Assembly: GCA_028695965.1 (NCBI GenBank)
Contig: JAQVHZ010000005.1
Coordinates: 1 to 64,000, forward strand
Direction of reading: 5' to 3'
From: Thermoguttaceae bacterium
GTDB taxonomy: Bacteria; Planctomycetota; Planctomycetia; Pirellulales; Thermoguttaceae
DNA: 64,000 nucleotides
Shown here: piece after piece, positions 19,626-29,531 of the stretch
How positions within the stretch are numbered: the first letter of the stretch is position 1
How the letters are laid out: each line of letters starts with the position of its first letter
The notes under the pieces: generated by a model
What the model saw: only the letters and a program-made list of their open reading frames with translations
What the model was told of the DNA's origin: nothing
Databases searched by the model: none
Program-made: the position numbers and the translations under genes

Positions 19626-21971
19626 CTATTTCGCGTCGAGATTTTCAATGATATCGAGGCAGGAGACAACCTTTTCGACCAGGTCGACCGGGACGAACCA
19701 ATATTGATTCGTCGATTCGAACCCGATGCAGGAGTCTTCCAGAGTCGCGCGTCGGAGCCGTTTGGCGAGCTCGATTTCGCTTTGCGCATACTTGGTCATC
19801 TCCTTGGCGAGCGCTTGAACGCGCGCTTCTTTGTCGGGGTCGGCGCCATTTTGGGCGAGGTCTTGGAGCAGGGCGTTTCTTTCGTCGCGCAGAACGATGA
19901 AGTTCGTCTGGTTGGCGACGCTCAGGTAATTGACGCCGATAACTTCCGCGTATCGAGCGAGGTTCTGCGCCTCGACGCGCTTGGCGTCCGGCGAGAATTT
20001 GGCCGCTTCTTTAAGTTTTTCGGAGCCGACGAGGAACCCTTGTCCGCATTTCAGCATTTGGCTGGCGAAGACGTCCTCCGGGTAGGGTATGCGCCACGAG
20101 TAGAGGTCGTCGTAGGGGATACCGACCATCGTCGCGGGCATATTCGTGCGTTTTTCTCGCAGGAGATTCGCCGGGCCGATTTGAGTCGGCGCGCAGTACA
20201 TGACGACTCCGCTGTAAGGGAATTCTTCGAAAGAATCGGAGATATTCTTCCAGGCTTCGCGCGCAAGGGACGCGCCTTCGCCATAGTACTCTTGCGCGAG
20301 TTCGTCTAGGACGCCGTCGATCGTCGCGTCGGGATTGGTCGCAAACGCGTTGACAATCTCCAAGTTGATCGTCGGATAACCGCCGAGAGACCAGCCCGCC
20401 ATGACGCCGTCGACGCCGGCGCGCGAGAGGTTGTGCGCATGACGCGCTACAAGTTCAAGCGCGGGAATCGACGGTACTGAGGCGATTTCCCACGTCGAGT
20501 TGAATTGGCATTTTGCGATCGTTTTCAGGCCCGCCTCTTTTGCCGCCGCCCAGTGCGCGGTTGCGCGAGGACCGGGACCGACAACTGAAATGGAATACTC
20601 GCCGACAACGGCGGGAACTCCCCCGCGATTGATCGGAATCGACCATTCGCTGACCGATTGAAGCCAGACGTTTTTCGGCAGTTTCTCGACGATATCGGTC
20701 GCAATGGCGTGTCCTCGCCAGCCCCAGTCCCACACGATGACTTTTGCGTCGGGCGCGGCGCGGTGAACGCCCTCTTCAACGGCGGCGTTCAGGTCGACGA
20801 TGAGGTCGACGTCGGAGAATTGCGAGCAGCGCGGGCAGTCCTTGAACTTGCCGTGCGAGACGCACGTCGTGAGGTTTTCGGAGCCGGAGATCGTGAAGAC
20901 GCCGCCCAGCCCCGGCGTTTCTCGGAAGAGGAATTCGAGCGACTCGATCAGCCATTTCTTGACTTTTGGCGCCGAGAAACACATTGCGGCGTAAGTTCCC
21001 TCGACGACGCCTTTTTCCTCCGGATGGTTTTCGAAGAAGGAGACGGGCATGGCGCGCGGTTCGTTCATATAGAGATAGACGTCGATACCGTATTTTTTGG
21101 CGCGGTCGACTAAGTTGCGCAGATTGGCGCGTCGGATTTCCGATTTATCTCCGAATTCAGGAAAATCCTCGGTCGGGGGCGTCAGGTCGCGAAGGAGCGA
21201 GTGTAGCCATGCGCCGTTCACGCCTCGCGCTTGGAGCTTTTCCAGCAATTTGTCCGGATAGAGAAGGGAGCTGTCCTGAAGGAGCGGGTCGCCGAAAACG
21301 GCAAAGTAAGAATGCAGGTAGCAGATCTCGAATTGAGAAGGCGCTTTGTTGGGCGCGTTTTCGTCAGCCGCCGGGGTCGATTCGCCGTCGAATTCTTCTA
21401 GAAACGCGAACCGTTCCACTTCGGGCAGTTCAAGGTCAGTACCCAGAACGTCGCGGACGTCTTGGGCAATTTTGCGCATTTGAGCAAATTCTTCTTCGGT
21501 CGGCTTGGCGTAGAGCAGCGGTTCGCAGAATGGTTTGACGCCCAGTTTGACGGAGAGAAAGTCGTCTTCTCGCAATTTTTCGGCAAATTCTTTTGGTTCG
21601 AAGCGCAGGAGGGTCAGAAGCTGATCGTAGGGCAGCAGGGACCAGTTTTTTCGGACGATCGTGATGTAGAAACGACCAGGATCCCAGCTTGGCGCCTGGT
21701 ATTCGGGCAGTCCGAGCGCCTGTGCAATCTCTTTCAGCTGTTCCGGTTCAGCGCCGACCGTTTCGGTCATGCGCTCGAGTTCCGTCAGGTTCCAGTTTCG
21801 CCACACGAACGCGGCTAATCTGCTTGGGAAATGGGGCGTCGGTTCGGCAGGGACGGCGCTGACCGCCGGCAGGACCGATAAATCTAGCGGCTCTTGCGCT
21901 CGCGCTTGCGAAAATAAAGGCAAGCACGCGACTATCGCCGCGACGAGGATTTTTATTCGAAAGTTCGTCAT
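19626..21971 (-). CDS. conserved secreted protein, possibly glycoside hydrolase-like (TIM-barrel core)
   Basis: Signal peptide MTNFRIKILVAAIVACLPLFSQARAQ; WRNWNLTELERM and YITIVRKNWSLLPYDQLLTLL motifs; WDWGWRGH barrel-like segment. Confidence 0.6.
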   Translation of the reverse strand: MTNFRIKILVAAIVACLPLFSQARAQEPLDLSVLPAVSAVPAEPTPHFPSRLAAFVWRNWNLTELERMTETVGAEPEQLKEIAQALGLPEYQAPSWDPGRFYITIVRKNWSLLPYDQLLTLLRFEPKEFAEKLREDDFLSVKLGVKPFCEPLLYAKPTEEEFAQMRKIAQDVRDVLGTDLELPEVERFAFLEEFDGESTPAADENAPNKAPSQFEICYLHSYFAVFGDPLLQDSSLLYPDKLLEKLQARGVNGAWLHSLLRDLTPPTEDFPEFGDKSEIRRANLRNLVDRAKKYGIDVYLYMNEPRAMPVSFFENHPEEKGVVEGTYAAMCFSAPKVKKWLIESLEFLFRETPGLGGVFTISGSENLTTCVSHGKFKDCPRCSQFSDVDLIVDLNAAVEEGVHRAAPDAKVIVWDWGWRGHAIATDIVEKLPKNVWLQSVSEWSIPINRGGVPAVVGEYSISVVGPGPRATAHWAAAKEAGLKTIAKCQFNSTWEIASVPSIPALELVARHAHNLSRAGVDGVMAGWSLGGYPTINLEIVNAFATNPDATIDGVLDELAQEYYGEGASLAREAWKNISDSFEEFPYSGVVMYCAPTQIGPANLLREKRTNMPATMVGIPYDDLYSWRIPYPEDVFASQMLKCGQGFLVGSEKLKEAAKFSPDAKRVEAQNLARYAEVIGVNYLSVANQTNFIVLRDERNALLQDLAQNGADPDKEARVQALAKEMTKYAQSEIELAKRLRRATLEDSCIGFESTNQYWFVPVDLVEKVVSCLDIIENLDAK

Positions 21972-22170
21972 TGGGAGGCTCTCTTTTGGGTTGTTTCGGA
22001 TCGCCAAACCGGGCGTTCTGCGCCGGCGTTTTGGCGGTTCAGGAAAATTGAACGGACACGCGGCTAATTATAACAGATTGCAAGCGAAGAAACAAATAAA
22101 AAAACGCGCGATCGACATTGGGTCTGATCGCGCGTTCAATTAGCATAAATCGAAACGACGGATTCTCGAT

Positions 22171-23850
22171 TTAGAAGTCTCCGCCAAAGGGATCGTCTTC
22201 GTCAAGGAAACCGAAGGGGTCGTCGTCTTCTTCTTCGGCAGGTTCGGCAGGCGTTGCCGGGGTTGCGGGCGTGGCAGGCGCGGCGAAGGCGTCGTCTTCA
22301 TCGTCAAAATCGCCGAAGGGGTCGTCGTCAGGATCGACGACGTCGAAGTCGTCTTCCACTTCTTCAACGACTGCGGGTTGTCGTCTTACCTCCGGCTTCG
22401 GCGCGTCGTCTGCAGATTCCGCCATAATGCGGTTGTAAATTTCCTGGCAGGATTCGCGATGTTTAATCGGCTCTTCAAGGAGCGTTTCATGGAGGCATTG
22501 AACGACGCCGTCTTTCGAAACGAGATAGATGCGGTCGTTTTCGCGATTGAAGACTTTATAGTCGACGAGCCCGACGTTCAGGACTTTATCGCGATTGCCG
22601 TTAGCGCGGTCGATAGAGACGACGCGCCCGAGCGTGTCGGCGACATAGAGCCGATTATCGGACGCGGCGATCATCTTGGCGACGTTTTTGGTGTTCCAGT
22701 TTTCGTACCCCGTCTCCACGTTGACGCTGAAGAAATCGCCCGATTCGGTCGGGATATAGACGCTTTTTCCGAACGCGGCGATTCTTTCGGAGACGCCTGT
22801 TCTCGTCAGGTAGGTCCAGCGCAGTTCGCCGGTAACGTCGTTCAAAGCGTAGACGTATCCGGATTCGGAACCGATAATGAACAAACCGCCCTGCCGATTT
22901 TCGGGCCTAACCGCCATATTTTGAATGGATAGATCTTGCGCCATGAAGAATGGGGAGGACTGAACGTCGTCGCGCGGAATCAAGACTTTGTTTCCGATCC
23001 GCGATTCGTTGACATAGGAGAAGTTCGGACGAACTTGGAATTTGACGTAAAGGCTAAACGGGTTGTTGGCGGCGTTGCGAACCATTTTGCCAAAGACTAG
23101 CCAACCATTGTTGGTCGACCAACCGATATAATCGTTTGAATAGGACTGGGTGCCGACAATAGGCGCGACCAGCGGAATGCCGAACGCCGCGCAGGGATAG
23201 GGACGGCGGTCGTCGAGGTCCTTGATGGCATAAGAGGATTTCGCGAGGTTGTCGCGCTGCTCTTGGAATTTCTGCGCCCAATATCCCGCGGCGTTTCCGA
23301 GCCCTTCAGATTGACTGACCATAGAATTGACCGTTGTAGAAAGCCTGTCGAACTCTTGGTCTTCCGGGAGGATCTGATAGGCGAGGACGCGTTCGGAGAA
23401 GCAGGGCACGTAGATTTCACGTTCGCTCATTGTCGGCGCCGCAGACGGGTTGCCGTAGAGACGAGTCTCTTCGAGTTTCTTGCCCGTAAAACGATCATAG
23501 ACGATAAGGTTCGTGCCGCAAATCGCCGCGACCAACTTGCTGTTGACGGCTGGTTGGAGCAACAGCCCTGAGCCGACGTTGACGCTCCAAAGGGTGTTGC
23601 CCGTCTCGCCGTCGAACGCTTGGAGCCTTCCGCCGTCGGTCGTAACAAAGAGGACGCCGTCTTGGAACGTTGCGCTCGTAACCCATTCGCGTCCTTGGAC
23701 CAAAGTCGTTTGCGCAAACCAGGCGCGAGTCAGACCGGCGGCGTTAGCGTCCGCCTCTGGAACGAGTTTGCCTGGCGCGGCGCCAAGAGCCGACGCGCAC
23801 AACGCGCAGATAGACAGAAAGGCAAAACTAATCGCGAAATGTCGTTTCAT
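22171..23850 (-). CDS. PQQ-like (BamB-type) beta-propeller protein with acidic C-terminal tail
   Basis: Signal peptide; VTTDGGRLQAFDGETGNTLWSVNVG and GYVYALNDVTGELRWTYLT repeats; D/E-rich tail with DDPFG repeats. Confidence 0.8.
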   Translation of the reverse strand: MKRHFAISFAFLSICALCASALGAAPGKLVPEADANAAGLTRAWFAQTTLVQGREWVTSATFQDGVLFVTTDGGRLQAFDGETGNTLWSVNVGSGLLLQPAVNSKLVAAICGTNLIVYDRFTGKKLEETRLYGNPSAAPTMSEREIYVPCFSERVLAYQILPEDQEFDRLSTTVNSMVSQSEGLGNAAGYWAQKFQEQRDNLAKSSYAIKDLDDRRPYPCAAFGIPLVAPIVGTQSYSNDYIGWSTNNGWLVFGKMVRNAANNPFSLYVKFQVRPNFSYVNESRIGNKVLIPRDDVQSSPFFMAQDLSIQNMAVRPENRQGGLFIIGSESGYVYALNDVTGELRWTYLTRTGVSERIAAFGKSVYIPTESGDFFSVNVETGYENWNTKNVAKMIAASDNRLYVADTLGRVVSIDRANGNRDKVLNVGLVDYKVFNRENDRIYLVSKDGVVQCLHETLLEEPIKHRESCQEIYNRIMAESADDAPKPEVRRQPAVVEEVEDDFDVVDPDDDPFGDFDDEDDAFAAPATPATPATPAEPAEEEDDDPFGFLDEDDPFGGDF

Positions 23851-24429
23851 TCGAAAAAACCTCTTTAAATATGCTTGGCCGCCGAGCGCCGACGCAATGC
23901 TGAAATCGGCGCGCCATGCGTATTTTATAAATCAATAACCGCAACGCCGCCGCGTGAAATCAGGCGGCTTGGCGCGTTCGAGCCGATCGTCTGCAGCTTT
24001 GCGTATCACGCATAACGCTGAAACGACTCTGACTCTATTCTTATATGATAATATGAAAGGCGCTTAATTGGAACTGTTCCGCGCCATTTTTTTCAGTTTT
24101 TTTTTATGTCTTGGGTACTTGAGCGGATTCTATCGGTTGAGACGGTTTCTACGGTTGGTGCATTTTGAAGCTTAAGACGGACGTTCTGTTTTTCAATATC
24201 TTGGTCTTTATTGAAAATCGTCTAAACCTCGCGATTGTGCGGGTCGCATGAGCTTGAATTACGCTATAAACCGTACAAACGACGGTAATAGAACTATCGG
24301 AAAAAAAGCGCCGGAGAAGTTTTTATTGCAATTTCCAAAAACAGGAGACGATTTTCTTACAAGGCGTTTCTTCTGGGAACGCTTTTTTAGAGCATCGAGG
24401 AAATTACTAACAGACGGACGCAGAGCCCT

Positions 24430-25353
24430 ATGTATTCGAAACCAACCGGCGACGAAGGCCTTTACAACTTCCTAGCGACTAAGTCAGCGTTTGATCCTAA
24501 TGAAACGCCCTTTGTTGGCAGCCTCCCCGAGACGCTTCGCGTTTTTCGGGGAACGGTAGGTTATGACCTTCGATTTATCCGCGCGTGTTCGTCTGAGATT
24601 ACAACGCTGATGGACGAGCCTTTTGGCGTACGGCGCGCCGTCTTTAAGGTTGGAGACGAAGGGGTTAAAGTCTACGGCTTTTTGGTTCTCGAACGCGCTT
24701 CGGACGTTCTGCCGCAGCTCGATTGGGATTCCGCTTGTAAACTTGCGTCCTGTCTGGCGTCGAATCTAGGCGAGAATTACCGTTGGCGATTGGAAACGGA
24801 AATTTGCAAGGGCGCGTTGGCGGTCGCCGCCATTAGCCATATTGCGCCGAGCTCCTGCACGCGCTCTTCTTTTTCTCTTCGATTGCGCAGCATCCTACGC
24901 GCTGGCGCTTCGGCGCTCGGCGAATTTGACGCCGCCGCGCTCTACTTGCTGGACGACGAGACGACGAGCCTTTCTCCCCGGGCGCTCTGGGGCCTGCCCG
25001 ACGAGCGCTTTCTTGAAGAGCCCCGATCGCTTCGGACGGCTCGCGCAGAAGTTGAAGCGCTTCTGGGGAACGCCGTCGTTGTTAATGAAGACTGTTTAGC
25101 GGAAGAGTGGAACGTCCCCGAGGATTTTGTCTGTTCGATCTGCGTTCCTGTTGTTTCGGATACGACGATCTTGGGGGTTATTTGGTGTTTTGCCAATAAA
25201 AAGCAAAGCGTAGGGCCTCGCGAGCTTGCAACGCTCAACTTAGTTTCCGGTCGAATCGTCGACGTTTTAGAAAAAGAAGCGCTCGTTCAGCGCGGACGCT
25301 GCATCGTTCGCGAGCCGGAAGACGACTTGGACGACGAGACGTTTTGGCGTTGA
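24430..25353 (+). CDS. GAF domain-containing protein
   Basis: C-terminal half resembles GAF (AALYLLDDETTSLSPRALWGLPDE...SICVPVVSDTTILGVIWCFANKKQSVGPRELATLNLVSGRI). Confidence 0.6.
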   Translation: MYSKPTGDEGLYNFLATKSAFDPNETPFVGSLPETLRVFRGTVGYDLRFIRACSSEITTLMDEPFGVRRAVFKVGDEGVKVYGFLVLERASDVLPQLDWDSACKLASCLASNLGENYRWRLETEICKGALAVAAISHIAPSSCTRSSFSLRLRSILRAGASALGEFDAAALYLLDDETTSLSPRALWGLPDERFLEEPRSLRTARAEVEALLGNAVVVNEDCLAEEWNVPEDFVCSICVPVVSDTTILGVIWCFANKKQSVGPRELATLNLVSGRIVDVLEKEALVQRGRCIVREPEDDLDDETFWR

Positions 25354-25585
25354 GTCTTTCCGAGCGCTTGACGATTTAGCCAATTCGATAATTTCAGGAT
25401 GATAATGAGAAGGAACGGCGCGAGGCGTTTTGGGCTTCGCGCCTTTGTTTTTGGTTCTTCTCGTCGATATTCGCCCGTCCGAGGCGCGTCTTTTTCACAT
25501 AAGCGTTCTACCGTCAATTCTTGCGGACGTTTCCTATTTTGAGCGGGTTTTATTGAAAAAAACTGGCGAAAAACGACCGTCCCCC

Positions 25586-25613
25586 TTGCGATATAGAACG
25601 CGTCGATTATAAT
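25586..25613 (+). promoter_or_regulatory. putative sigma70-like promoter of rpsR (TTGCGA-16 bp-TATAAT)
   Basis: -35 at 25586-25591, perfect -10 at 25608-25613. Confidence 0.5.
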
Positions 25614-25770
25614 AACGACTCATATAACCGACCTAGCGAATCTGCCCTCGACTCAAACCAAGCGAACAGTTTGAGCGCTGCAATTGGGGCGGAAGGGCTG
25701 GGCGCCTAATAGCGTTCGCGCAATGTAGGCGTATATAGAATAACAACTGATAGAGAATTTTGGTAGAATT

Positions 25771-26052
25771 ATGTCCAAACCTCCGGCATTCAAAAAAAGT
25801 CGTATCAATCGCAGACGTTCCAAGACTAAGATCGCCAGCAAGAAACGCGATCCGTTGATGGTTGACGGCGAACGTCCACGCCCGATGTATGTCGATTACA
25901 AAGACGTCGAGCTTCTCAAGAAGCTCACCAGCCGCCAAGGCAAGATCATCAGCCGCCGCAAGACCGGTTGCTCCGCGGTCAGCCAACACGCTGTCGCCGC
26001 GGCCGTCAAACGCGCTCGTTTCATGGCGTTGATGCCGTACGTTGGCGACTGA
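25771..26052 (+). CDS. rpsR: 30S ribosomal protein bS18
   Basis: [51 protein letters not shown]. Confidence 0.95.
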   Translation: MSKPPAFKKSRINRRRSKTKIASKKRDPLMVDGERPRPMYVDYKDVELLKKLTSRQGKIISRRKTGCSAVSQHAVAAAVKRARFMALMPYVGD

Positions 26053-26284
26053 GCCGCCACAGGCCCCTTGGCGTTGCGGAGCGGCGTTCGTCCAGTTCTG
26101 TAGCGCGAACAGATAGCCGCTCGATACTACAGGTTTTGTGCATTATCGCGTTTCACAACGACGCGTTAAGACGCAAAACCTTTGTTTATTTTAACGCCGG
26201 CAGAGAACCGGCGTCATTGGAAATGTTTCATGCTTTTCAGCATGAGGCATATTGCTCTTTGAGGCGTTGGCAGTGTGCGAATAT

Positions 26285-27184
26285 ATGACACAAATGGCTA
26301 GTGAAAAAGCGGACGTTTTAATCGAAGCGATGAGATGGATTCGCGAGCATCGCGGCAAGATAACCGTCGTCAAGTTGGGCGGGAGTCTTATGGAAGACGA
26401 GGTCGCGATGATGCATCTCATGACCGACCTTATCTTCATGGAGACGGTCGGGATGAAGCCTGTCGTTGTTCACGGCGGGGGCGCGGCGATTACTCAAGCC
26501 ATGACAGAGGCGGGAATCGCTCCTCAGTTTGTCCAAGGCCGCCGTTATACGGACGACGCCACGTTGGAGGTCGTGCGGGAGGTTCTTGCGAAGCGCATCG
26601 CGGAGAATCTTGTCAAGGAGCTTGAGTTTTTCGGCGGTTCAGCCGTTGCGCTTTCCGAGCCGCTCGGCACAAACGTTTTGTACGGTCAGAAAGCGACGGT
26701 AATCGACGATTCGGGGGCCGAGGTCGATCTTGGCTGGGTAGGCGAAGTTACTCGCGTCGACGTCGAAACGATCCTCAATTACTGCAACAAAGGGGTCATA
26801 CCGGTTATTCCGTCTTATACGCTCATTGACGACGGAGGCTGCCAAGGCTTGAACGTCAACGCGGACGTCGCAGCCACGGAGGTTGCCAAGCAGCTGAAGG
26901 CGAACAAGTTGGTCTTCGTCAGCGAAGTCAACGGGGTCCGCACCGACCCGAACGACCCCGCGTCGATGATTAATTCGCTCACCGCGGAAGAAACGCGCAA
27001 GCTGCTCGCTTCCGGCGCGATCGTCGGCGGCATGATCCCGAAGATTCAGTCCTGTTTGAAGACGATCGAACGGGGCGTCGAAAAGATCCACATCATTAAC
27101 GGCAGGCTCCGGCACGCGATTCTATTAGAAATTTTCACGAGTCAGGGCGTCGGTACGGAAATCGTCGATCAACGCGCTCAATGA
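26285..27184 (+). CDS. argB: acetylglutamate kinase
   Basis: [53 protein letters not shown]. Confidence 0.93.
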   Translation: MTQMASEKADVLIEAMRWIREHRGKITVVKLGGSLMEDEVAMMHLMTDLIFMETVGMKPVVVHGGGAAITQAMTEAGIAPQFVQGRRYTDDATLEVVREVLAKRIAENLVKELEFFGGSAVALSEPLGTNVLYGQKATVIDDSGAEVDLGWVGEVTRVDVETILNYCNKGVIPVIPSYTLIDDGGCQGLNVNADVAATEVAKQLKANKLVFVSEVNGVRTDPNDPASMINSLTAEETRKLLASGAIVGGMIPKIQSCLKTIERGVEKIHIINGRLRHAILLEIFTSQGVGTEIVDQRAQ

Positions 27185-27270
27185 GCGTTTCGATTCTCTC
27201 GTTTTTGCCGAGAGAGTCGACCAGTCAGCAAGAGTCCATGAGGGACGTCGCTCAGCGACGCTAAAAGAAA

Positions 27271-28458
27271 ATGGCTAGAAGTTCTCAGGAGATTATTTCG
27301 CTTTTCGACCAGTATGTAATCCCGAATTACACGCGTTATCCGGTCGCACTTGTCCGGGGCGACGGACCGTTCGTTTGGGACGCGGAAGGCGTTCGTTACA
27401 TCGACTTCTTCCCCGGCTGGGGCTGCAATATGTTCGGCCATTGTCCGAAACCGGTCGTTAAAGCGCTTCAAGAGCAAGTGGAACGTCTTTTGCACGTTCC
27501 GAACACGTGGTATATGGAAGAGCAGGGCCTTTGGGCCAAGATGTTGTCGGAACGCAGTTTTGGCGGCAAAGCGTTCTTCTGCAATTCCGGCGCTGAAGCG
27601 AACGAAGCGGCGATCAAGTTGACGCGTCTTCATACCCCGAAAGGCAAGTATAAGATCATCACGTTCTACAACGCGTTCCACGGCCGCACGATGGCGACGG
27701 TAACGGCGACGGCTCAGCAGAAGTACCACGAAGGGCTTGAGCCGCTGCTTCCTGGTTTTGTCTACTGCAACTACGGAGATTTAGCGGGCGTAGAAGCTGC
27801 GATCGACGACGAAACAGCCGGTATCATGCTCGAGCCGATCCAAGGCGAAGGCGGGGTCAATATTCCGTCGCTTGAATTTCTTCAAGGTCTTCGCGCGCTT
27901 TGCGACAAACACGGTCTCGTTTTAGTCTTTGACGAAGTGCAGACGGGCTGCGGTCGTACCGGCGAGTGGTTCGCGTATCAATATTTCAACGTCGTTCCGG
28001 ACGTCATGACGTTGGCGAAGACGCTTTGCAGCGGGGTCGCGGCGGGCGCTATGCTGTGCAGGCAAGAGCTTGCGCCGAGCCTCCGCAAGGGCATGCACGC
28101 CTCCACCTTTGGCGGCAATCCGATCGCGGCGTCGGCTGGTATTGCGACAATCAAGATGGTCGAGGACGAAGGGCTGCTCGACCGCGCAAAAGAGATCGGA
28201 AAGCGCGCTAAAGAACGTATGACGAAATGGGCGGCCGAGATGGATATTATCCAGAACGTCCGCGGCGTTGGCGCTATGATCGGTCTCGAACTTAAAATAG
28301 ACGGCTCCTGCTTCGTTCAACGGTGCATGGAAGATCATTTGCTTATCAATTGCACGCACGGCAACGTCATTCGATTGCTGCCTGCGGTCAATACCCCGTT
28401 CGAGGTCTTTGACGAGGGTCTGGATATCCTCGAAGCCGCCTTGAAGAAAGGAGCGTGA
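27271..28458 (+). CDS. argD: acetylornithine aminotransferase
   Basis: Class III aminotransferase signature (FCNSGAEANEAAIK, LVFDEVQTGCGRTG); between argB and argF. Confidence 0.92.
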   Translation: MARSSQEIISLFDQYVIPNYTRYPVALVRGDGPFVWDAEGVRYIDFFPGWGCNMFGHCPKPVVKALQEQVERLLHVPNTWYMEEQGLWAKMLSERSFGGKAFFCNSGAEANEAAIKLTRLHTPKGKYKIITFYNAFHGRTMATVTATAQQKYHEGLEPLLPGFVYCNYGDLAGVEAAIDDETAGIMLEPIQGEGGVNIPSLEFLQGLRALCDKHGLVLVFDEVQTGCGRTGEWFAYQYFNVVPDVMTLAKTLCSGVAAGAMLCRQELAPSLRKGMHASTFGGNPIAASAGIATIKMVEDEGLLDRAKEIGKRAKERMTKWAAEMDIIQNVRGVGAMIGLELKIDGSCFVQRCMEDHLLINCTHGNVIRLLPAVNTPFEVFDEGLDILEAALKKGA

Positions 28459-28461
28459 TAG

Positions 28462-29388
28462 ATGAAACCTTTACGCCACTTTTTAACCCTTGCCGACGTC
28501 GACGTCGACGAGTTGAAATTAATCCTTGCTCGCGCTGAAGAAATCAAAGCGGACTTTAAGAAAGGCGCGCGGGTCCAGCGCCTTGAAGGCAAAATCCTCG
28601 GCATGATCTTCGAAAAGATGTCGCTTCGTACGCGCGTCAGTTTCGAAGCTGGGATGACGCACCTTGGCGGCAGCTCGATGCTCCTCGAAGAGAAGCATAT
28701 TGGACTAGGCACGCGCGAATCGGTCCCGGACGTTTCCCGCGTCTTGAGCTCGATGGTCGACTGCATTACTTTTCGCGCGTACAAACACGAAACGGTTCAA
28801 GAGTTCGCGAAGTATTCGTCCGTTCCAGTTATCAACGCGCTTACGGACAAGGCGCACCCTTGCCAAGCGCTTGCGGATATGTTCACCGTCAAAGAGGAGT
28901 TCGGTTCTTTTAACGACGTCCAAATCACGTGGGTTGGCGATTCGAACAACGTCGCGGCGAGTTTGATTGAGACGTGCGCGATGCTCGGCTGCAAGATCGT
29001 TATTTCGTCTCCGAAAGGTTATCAGTTCAGCGCGCAAGAGCTCGCCGAGTTGACGGCGCAGCGTCAACCTGGGTTTGAACTTGAGTTGATCGACGACCCT
29101 AAAGAAGCGGTACTCGACGCTCGCGTCGTCTACACCGACGTTTGGGTCAGCATGGGGGACGAGAAGGAAGAAGGGGAACGCGTTGCGACGTTCAAGCCGT
29201 ATCAGGTGAACGCAGAGCTCATGAGCTTGGCGCGCCCGGACGCGATTTTCCTGCACTGCCTCCCCGCTCGGCGCGGTCTTGAAGTTACGGACGAGGTGAT
29301 AGATTCTCCTCAGAGCCGCGTTATCGAAGAGGCTGCGAATCGTATGCACGCCCAAAAGGGCTTGCTCGTTTGGCTCTTTGAAGGTTGA
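28462..29388 (+). CDS. argF: ornithine carbamoyltransferase
   Basis: FEKMSLRTRVSFEAGM (STRT-like), HPCQALADMFT, FLHCLPARRGLEVTDEV. Confidence 0.94.
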   Translation: MKPLRHFLTLADVDVDELKLILARAEEIKADFKKGARVQRLEGKILGMIFEKMSLRTRVSFEAGMTHLGGSSMLLEEKHIGLGTRESVPDVSRVLSSMVDCITFRAYKHETVQEFAKYSSVPVINALTDKAHPCQALADMFTVKEEFGSFNDVQITWVGDSNNVAASLIETCAMLGCKIVISSPKGYQFSAQELAELTAQRQPGFELELIDDPKEAVLDARVVYTDVWVSMGDEKEEGERVATFKPYQVNAELMSLARPDAIFLHCLPARRGLEVTDEVIDSPQSRVIEEAANRMHAQKGLLVWLFEG

Positions 29389-29403
29389 TATTTGAATTCA
29401 CGG

Positions 29404-29428
29404 AAGAGTCGGGTCGAGCTCGACTCTT
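29404..29428 (+). terminator. weak hairpin after argF
   Basis: AAGAGTCG / CGACTCTT stem. Confidence 0.4.
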
Positions 29429-29531
29429 TGCGGCGTCGCGGCGCGCCTTGTTAACGTTTCTCGTTGGCGCCGCGCGACAGTATTTTCCGTTCTGCGGAAC
29501 GTTTGCGTAACAGCGTAATAATGAGGTCGTT

